DNA of 44,951 nt from an uncultured Acetatifactor sp. (GTDB lineage Bacteria > Bacillota > Clostridia > Lachnospirales > Lachnospiraceae): positions 1-44,951 of the forward strand of contig CAJUCE010000040.1 of NCBI GenBank assembly GCA_910584865.1, read 5' to 3'. Made by a program: the position numbers and the translations under genes. Positions within the stretch are counted from its first letter, which is position 1. Each line of letters begins with the position of its first letter. Of the stretch, positions 39,976 through 44,951 are shown piece after piece. The notes beneath the pieces are model-generated. The model was not told where the DNA came from, made no database searches, and saw only the letters and a list, made by a program, of their open reading frames with translations.

Positions 39976-40173
39976 ATGGGACTATTCGGAAATCCAAACA
40001 AAAAGGTTGAAAATCTAATTAAGAAATTAGAACGTCAGGGAGCTAACTCTGAAGCTTATAAAACAAGAAAAAGCTGTTATAACTGTAGATACTACTCATC
40101 TGCTGGAAATTGCAGTTTCCATAATAAAATGACACATCGTGCAGAGCTTTGTAATAATTATCTGGGTAAGTAA
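39976..40173 (+). CDS. Small cysteine-rich protein
   Basis: A 65-residue protein, MGLFGNPNKKVENLIKKLE and onward, with a basic N-terminal helix and then the cluster CYNCRYYSSAGNCSFHNKM and ELCNNYLGK. Four cysteines and a histidine are spaced like a small zinc or iron-sulfur knuckle. AAAGGAG precedes ATG 39976. The MGLFG start and CxxC tail parallel the frameshifted gene just upstream. The function is unknown; it probably belongs to the kinase/RCC1 cluster. Confidence 0.75.
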   Translation: MGLFGNPNKKVENLIKKLERQGANSEAYKTRKSCYNCRYYSSAGNCSFHNKMTHRAELCNNYLGK

Positions 40174-40310
40174 CTTTATTTTCCTGGGGCTACTACTTCA
40201 AAGCAAAGCTGTGAGGTAGTTTATATAAAACTAAATATATTTTACAAGTAAAACGAAGCTGAATGAAGAAAGACTGTAAATCCAGTGATAAAAATTCGGG
40301 GGTGATAACA

Positions 40311-42389
40311 ATGGCTGAAACAATATCGATAAAAGATCTTTCATTTTTAAACAATCGTTTTACAATAAATGATGAATTGGCGGCATACATTTCCGTCAGA
40401 AAGCCGCAGGAACAGGCAGCGTTTGAAATTAAAATGCGTTATCTTACTGTCAAGGATAAAATGTTGGAGGAATTAATGCGGCTTATTCGCATAGAGGAAG
40501 AAAAATATGCCGCAGATCTTCAGAAGAAAATTCAGACGCTTGAACAAGCGGCAGAGAAAGGTATAGAATTGTTCGGAACCTTTCAATGCGGCGCACTGCC
40601 AAATGTTGGGCGGAAAATTGTCTTTAAATATACGAAAAATGAAATGATTGACTCACATGATATCTACCGTATTTTGGCATCCCAATCAAATGAGCTGCGC
40701 AATTGGTATTCTCGTTTTTACGAAAATGTCTATCATGATATTGAACAGGTGAACTCGTTGCAGCAGGGATGGGAGGAAGTAAAAGAACTGTCTGGACAGC
40801 GCAGCGGGCCTGTTTACAGCGGATATGGATATGGGATTCGAGGAACTGTCACCGCAGCGGCAGAAGCGGCGGTGGCTAATATGGGAATGAGTATACTTCA
40901 GGGTTTTAGCGATGGGCTGGCTGCTTCATCAGATGCTTCTATGGTGAAACAGTCAGCCGCACAGAGCCTTGCCCGGGCCAAACGGGAACTGCTGATTATG
41001 GGGCAAGAGCAGGCAAAGAAGATGGTGGGGATATGTTTGGACTACCTGTTCAAAGATATGGAAGATGAAATAGATACTTTAGGCATTACGCCTTACCAGA
41101 CTTTCGATTCCGAAGAACAGGCTGCCATCGATCTGAGAAACGAAAATTATGACGAAGCCTTTGCAGAAGAAGACATTACGCCGACTTGTTATGCCGATCA
41201 TGTGTTCCGTGCGCTAAATGAAAATCCCTATAATCAGAACCAGTACTGTCACTTGGCGCAGGCCGCCTATGTGTTGGAAGATCCGGCTGCTGCGGAACAC
41301 ATTTTAGACTTTGCCGAAGAATTGGGGATCGGACAGTCTGTCAAACAGATGATGGAAGCAGAGAGTATGGAGAAGTTGCCGCAGATTAAAAAAATGCCTG
41401 AACATACACTTCGGCAGACGGAGCAAAAATTCCTGGCAGTGGCTCGGGTATATAGTAGAGCAGTGGAACCTGAAATAAACAGACTGAAGGAAAGAATTGA
41501 ATATTTAAAGAGGTTGCCCCAGGTTCGGGAGAAGATTACCAGATATAAGGGACTCATTGCTGCAGGGTGGATCACCCTGTTTATTACCCCGGATCATAGA
41601 GTTGTGGCTGTTGGAAAAAATAGGGACAGATGTTTAGATACCGAATGCATGAAGGACGCAGTTGCGGTTGCTGTAGGTGGAGATGACTCTATGGCTTTGC
41701 GCAATGATGGAACGGTTGCTTTTAGCCCCAATTGGTATAGTGATATTGATACATATAAGAGGAATTGCTGTGATATCGTTTCTGTTTCCGCGGGTATCTC
41801 GCACTGTACAGTTTTGAAACGCAATGGCACCATATTAACCTTTGGACATGATATTGGACATGGCAGTTCATTTCTGAAGACTGAGGATTGGTACAATATT
41901 GTCGCAGTTGCCAGTGGGGCATTTTGCACCTATGGATTGAAAGCAGATGGTACAGTTGTTGCAAGTGGTGTGTTCAGTGCCCGGGGGAGGATTAGACCCA
42001 AGATGGTTGTATCTTCTTGGACGGATATTGTTGCCATTTCCGCCGGGGATGACCATGTACTTGGTCTGAAAAGGGATGGTACAGTTCTGGCCGGAGGGAC
42101 AGGAGGGTATACAGACAAAGGCCAATGTAAGGTTGCAAGCTGGTGGGGGATCGTTGCGATTGCTGCCGGCAATGACCATTCTATTGGTTTGAGGGCAGAC
42201 GGAACTGTTGTTGCATGTGGGAGGAATACTCATAGGGAGTGTGAGGTAGGTGATTGGCGGGACATTGTTGCAATCGCAGCCGGTTCAGTGCATACCGTGG
42301 GGCTGAAGGCGGATGGAACTATGGTTGCCACAGGGGAAAATGAAGATGGCCGATGTAATTTATCGCAATATCGGCTCTGCCTGGAATAG
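40311..42389 (+). CDS. RCC1-propeller protein 1
   Basis: A 692-residue protein. Residues 1-160 form a helical domain shared with the next gene (LPNVGRKIVFKYTKNEMI). Residues about 168-215 are Gly/Ala-rich, with VANMGMSILQGFSDGLA, possibly a membrane-inserting or flexible hairpin. Residues about 280-360 are TPR-like helices. From about 420 to the end there are about seven RCC1-type repeats with the core DIVAIAAG-x-HTVGLKADGTVVA, predicted to close a beta-propeller. RCC1 propellers are interaction modules, and eukaryotic RCC1 acts on Ran. No signal peptide is present. ATG 40311 follows GGGGGTGAT. It is ten bases from its paralogue. Confidence 0.85.
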   Translation: MAETISIKDLSFLNNRFTINDELAAYISVRKPQEQAAFEIKMRYLTVKDKMLEELMRLIRIEEEKYAADLQKKIQTLEQAAEKGIELFGTFQCGALPNVGRKIVFKYTKNEMIDSHDIYRILASQSNELRNWYSRFYENVYHDIEQVNSLQQGWEEVKELSGQRSGPVYSGYGYGIRGTVTAAAEAAVANMGMSILQGFSDGLAASSDASMVKQSAAQSLARAKRELLIMGQEQAKKMVGICLDYLFKDMEDEIDTLGITPYQTFDSEEQAAIDLRNENYDEAFAEEDITPTCYADHVFRALNENPYNQNQYCHLAQAAYVLEDPAAAEHILDFAEELGIGQSVKQMMEAESMEKLPQIKKMPEHTLRQTEQKFLAVARVYSRAVEPEINRLKERIEYLKRLPQVREKITRYKGLIAAGWITLFITPDHRVVAVGKNRDRCLDTECMKDAVAVAVGGDDSMALRNDGTVAFSPNWYSDIDTYKRNCCDIVSVSAGISHCTVLKRNGTILTFGHDIGHGSSFLKTEDWYNIVAVASGAFCTYGLKADGTVVASGVFSARGRIRPKMVVSSWTDIVAISAGDDHVLGLKRDGTVLAGGTGGYTDKGQCKVASWWGIVAIAAGNDHSIGLRADGTVVACGRNTHRECEVGDWRDIVAIAAGSVHTVGLKADGTMVATGENEDGRCNLSQYRLCLE

Positions 42390-42398
42390 GGAGGAATT

Positions 42399-44504
42399 AT
42401 GATGAGTGGTGAAGTGGTGCGTACGTTCGAGTTATTCGGAAATCAATTTCAGATTACAGAGGAATTCAATGTTTATAATATGACCCGGAGCCAACAGAAC
42501 AGAGATTTTTACTCCATTTATGGCCGCTATACAGATTTCGTTAATTCCATGAAAGAGGATCTCTCCCGATTGACTCAAAATGCCTTGAATGCTTTGATTT
42601 CGGTTGTCGCACAGATCAACACACAGATGGAAGTTGGGACAGTGGGTTTTGAGGAATTGAAGCGCTGCCAAAGCGAGGTTTTGCCTCGGATTGGCAAGCG
42701 GCTGTTATTCAAATATAGTGAAAATGAACTTATCACGATAGATGAAGTCGCAAAGCATATCCGGCTTGACGCAAAACAGCATTTTTCCGGATTTCTGAAT
42801 GAGGTACAGAAGGTCGAAGACAAGCAGATAAGCGACTGGGTTGAAAAGGAATATGCTCGTATGACCCGCAGTACGCCGGCTGTGGGCGGCAGTATAGGCA
42901 CTGGTATGAGCGCACTGGCGGGGGTGATGACCGCAAACGTGGGGATGAGCCTGCTTCAGGGAGTGGGCGACAGAATTGCAAAAGCGCTTGACGTGTCCGA
43001 GAGCAAAAGCGCAACGAAAAGTACAGTGGTCAGCGGCCAAAAGGCGGTTTATGCAGCATTTTATGATATGTGCAACCAAATGATTTCCTATTGTATTAAT
43101 ACGCTGACAAATGAGATGGATGCGGAATTGGCTAAAATCATTATGAAACCTTTTAAGGAAGTAGACAAGGAGCGCAAAAAGGAAATCAAGAGCAAATCAG
43201 AAAATTATCATACAGCTTACCAAAATGGTGATATGACACCAGAATGTTATACGGCCCACTTAATATCTGTACTTCATGATTTTCCCCACGAGGTCTCTCT
43301 TTATTATGCGTTGTATCAGGCTGCATTGGATACAGGCAGCAGCGGGGACCAGGCAGCTGTTCTTGATATGGCGCAGTATATGGGATTGGAAGAACAAATG
43401 AACCGGTGGATGAAAATTCAGGGTATCATTTTACAGGATTTGCCCATTGAGTCTGCATCAAAAGAGGAAAATACGGGGGGCGCAGGTGTTGAGAATCCCC
43501 CCAATCAGATTTCAGCGCTTTCTGGGCAATATGCCGGAACGGTACACTGTATCTTGGATTACGCAGAACCGAATGAGAAACACTTTCGAGTAGCTGGACT
43601 TCGTCCGGACGGAAGCGTCTGGGTAACAGGCGACATAGAAGAATGGAATAGTTGGAGAAATATCATCTCTGTATGCTCTATAGTAGGAGGAAAATGTCTC
43701 ATCGGCTTGAAATCGGACGGAACCATTGTGCCGTATAAGATGAGAAAAGATTCTGAATTTTATCAGTCAATTATGAACTGGCGAGATATCATAGCTATTA
43801 GCGGGGGGTATAGTCATTTGATTGGGCTGCGCAGGGATAACTCTGTCGTTGCGGCAAGTATCAATAACACATATGGACAGTGCGATGTCGATGATTGGAA
43901 AAATATTGTGGCAATTGCAGCAGGAGTACACCATTCAGTAGGACTGAGGGCGGATGGAAAGGTTGTCGCGACAGGGGATAACAGATATGGACAATGCAAT
44001 GTATCTGGCTGGCATGATATCGTTGCCATCAGCAGTGCACAGATAACGCTGGGATTGACGAAAGCGGGACAGGTAATCATTTGTGATAAGGATAACCCGA
44101 AGGGAGTAAACGGTCCTTGTGAAAAGAAAGCGATTGCCATTAGCGCAGGCAATGGCCATGCACTTTGGCTTTACGAGGACGGTACAGTTTGTGCCAGTGG
44201 CAGAAATGATTCTGGGCAATGTAATGTATCTGAATGGGAGAATATCGTTGCAGTGGCAGCCGGATATCAGTATAGTATCGGTGTCAAGCCCAATGGTACT
44301 TTAGTAACGGCGGGGAAAAATCAATTTGGCGAATGTGATGTACGCGGGAAAGCTGTTGGAGCTTATTCTCTCAAAGCTGCGCAGGCTCTGAAAAAAGCAG
44401 ATGATCAAAGCATTGCCTGGAAAGCAACTGGGGTTTGCCCATTCTGTGGAGGCAAAATAAGTTTGGTTTTTAAGAAGTGTAAGTCTTGTAAACGCAGCAT
44501 TTAG
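42399..44504 (+). CDS. RCC1-propeller protein 2 with C-terminal zinc ribbon
   Basis: A 701-residue paralogue of the preceding protein. It has the same helical N-terminal domain (LPRIGKRLLFKYSENELI), Gly/Ala segment (ANVGMSLLQGVGDRIA) and TPR-like middle. Seven RCC1-type repeats occupy about residues 380-660 (for example NIVAIAAGVHHSVGLRADGKVVATG). It adds a C-terminal zinc ribbon, CPFCGGKISLVFKKCKSC, which the first copy lacks. GGGAGG precedes ATG 42399. The pair is a tandem duplication followed by divergence, since identity outside the repeats is low. A stem-loop terminator follows. The role is unknown; co-location suggests a signalling complex with the kinase. Confidence 0.85.
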   Translation: MMSGEVVRTFELFGNQFQITEEFNVYNMTRSQQNRDFYSIYGRYTDFVNSMKEDLSRLTQNALNALISVVAQINTQMEVGTVGFEELKRCQSEVLPRIGKRLLFKYSENELITIDEVAKHIRLDAKQHFSGFLNEVQKVEDKQISDWVEKEYARMTRSTPAVGGSIGTGMSALAGVMTANVGMSLLQGVGDRIAKALDVSESKSATKSTVVSGQKAVYAAFYDMCNQMISYCINTLTNEMDAELAKIIMKPFKEVDKERKKEIKSKSENYHTAYQNGDMTPECYTAHLISVLHDFPHEVSLYYALYQAALDTGSSGDQAAVLDMAQYMGLEEQMNRWMKIQGIILQDLPIESASKEENTGGAGVENPPNQISALSGQYAGTVHCILDYAEPNEKHFRVAGLRPDGSVWVTGDIEEWNSWRNIISVCSIVGGKCLIGLKSDGTIVPYKMRKDSEFYQSIMNWRDIIAISGGYSHLIGLRRDNSVVAASINNTYGQCDVDDWKNIVAIAAGVHHSVGLRADGKVVATGDNRYGQCNVSGWHDIVAISSAQITLGLTKAGQVIICDKDNPKGVNGPCEKKAIAISAGNGHALWLYEDGTVCASGRNDSGQCNVSEWENIVAVAAGYQYSIGVKPNGTLVTAGKNQFGECDVRGKAVGAYSLKAAQALKKADDQSIAWKATGVCPFCGGKISLVFKKCKSCKRSI

Positions 44505-44545
44505 TGAAGGTACATTCTGGCTTGCGTATCACAATTTGATACAAT

Positions 44546-44575
44546 GCACCCAAGCATGACTTTGGGTGCAAATTT
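44546..44575 (+). terminator. Terminator of the RCC1 operon
   Basis: GCACCCAA (44546-44553) and TTGGGTGC (44562-44569) form a perfect 8-bp stem, followed by AAATTTT. Confidence 0.7.
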
Positions 44576-44611
44576 TAACGATAGGAATATCGCCTGTGTC
44601 GGAAGCAATAA

Positions 44612-44788
44612 CCTTGGTATCCCAAAGCACTCCAATACCTAATAGGGCATAGCGATATCGGTGTCACGCTGAATACCTATACGCACCTTGGCTTGGGGAA
44701 TGCCGCAGACGAACTTCGGAGGATGGAAGAGCTGGAGAATGCCAGAAAGGAACTGGAAAAGAACAAGGAGGAGAAGCCCGTTTCATAG
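44612..44788 (+). pseudogene. Tyrosine integrase, C-terminal remnant
   Basis: Fifty-eight residues, without a start codon and beginning just after a stop, read YPKALQYLIGHSDIGVTLNTYTH and then DELRRMEELENARKEL. These are the GH-box (H of the active site), the catalytic tyrosine in NTYTHLG and the final helix of Tn916/phage-type tyrosine integrases. The N-terminal and core domains are missing. It is a relic of an integrated element at the right end of this accessory region. Confidence 0.85.
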
Positions 44789-44827
44789 AAAAGGTTTCGA
44801 GCAATTTGATATATGGAGAGTTTGTGC

Positions 44828-44851
44828 GCCCTGCTTCGGCAGGGCATTTTT
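44828..44851 (+). terminator. Intrinsic terminator
   Basis: GCCCTGC-TTCG-GCAGGGC followed by ATTTTT is a perfect 7-bp stem with a UUCG tetraloop. It lies downstream of the integrase remnant. Confidence 0.9.
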
Positions 44852-44869
44852 AGTGATTCTGGTGACTTT

Positions 44870-44951
44870 ATGAAGGATAAAAGAAAAATGAATGAACAGC
44901 ATTTTTTGATTGATGCTGCTTGTAATAATGAAAAAGGGATTGCATATAACG
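44870..44951 (+). CDS. Partial gene at right edge
   Basis: An open frame starts at ATG 44870 or, in frame, ATG 44888 (MNEQHFLIDAACNNEKGIAYN) and runs off the window. AAGGA lies between them and GGTGA precedes the first. Only 27 residues are visible. They do not identify a family. Confidence 0.4.
   Translation, partial: MKDKRKMNEQHFLIDAACNNEKGIAYN

Overview
The window looks like a chromosomal segment of a Gram-positive, spore-forming, anaerobic Clostridia member, most likely Lachnospiraceae. The reasons are: a fermentative pyruvate formate-lyase locus with its activase and a clostridial 2[4Fe-4S] ferredoxin; the Firmicutes rpsF-ssb-rpsR / gdpP-rplI-dnaB neighbourhood; MecA; DapL-type lysine synthesis; a GSI glutamine synthetase with an ANTAR regulator; spore-type cell-wall enzymes; and recombinase-rich accessory DNA. 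Genus cannot be fixed from sequence reading alone. No tRNA, rRNA or CRISPR array was seen.

Layout. 1-3600: an IS110 transposase tail, a GntR/YtrA-type regulator with a two-gene ABC exporter, a doubtful decayed reading frame and ybaK. 3611-4571: a 102-bp MITE-like inverted-repeat element and a hicAB toxin-antitoxin pair with a consensus promoter and palindromic operator. 4629-8750: a very large GH115 alpha-glucuronidase carrying a 7 x 15-residue tandem repeat. 9275-14185: a small gene and three tandem large serine recombinases. They stop beside cwlD, whose C-terminus is cut right after the expected catalytic glutamate. 14942-17150: an SH3/GH18 cell-wall hydrolase and a small unknown gene.

17710-22955: mecA, a DUF1858 redox protein, and a pyruvate formate-lyase operon in pieces: catalytic barrel, a cysteine-rich glycyl-domain look-alike, a separate glycyl-radical domain, activase and ferredoxin. 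22930-35874 is a core block read leftwards: MerR-like protein, dnaB, rplI, gdpP, rpsR, ssb, rpsF, DUF951, YdcF-like, a polytopic membrane protein, dapL, dapF, ANTAR regulator and glnA. 36284-36751 is a membrane-anchored FMN_bind-like protein.

36929-44951 is an AT-richer accessory region: TPR remnants, an XRE regulator divergent from a membrane Ser/Thr kinase, two small Cys proteins (one apparently needing a -1 frameshift on a U7 tract), two paralogous RCC1-propeller proteins and a tyrosine-integrase remnant. The kinase/RCC1 cluster, the split PFL with its look-alike and the recombinase-truncated cwlD are the best candidates for undescribed biology. The kinase and the RCC1 proteins plausibly form a signalling module, but that link rests on gene order alone.
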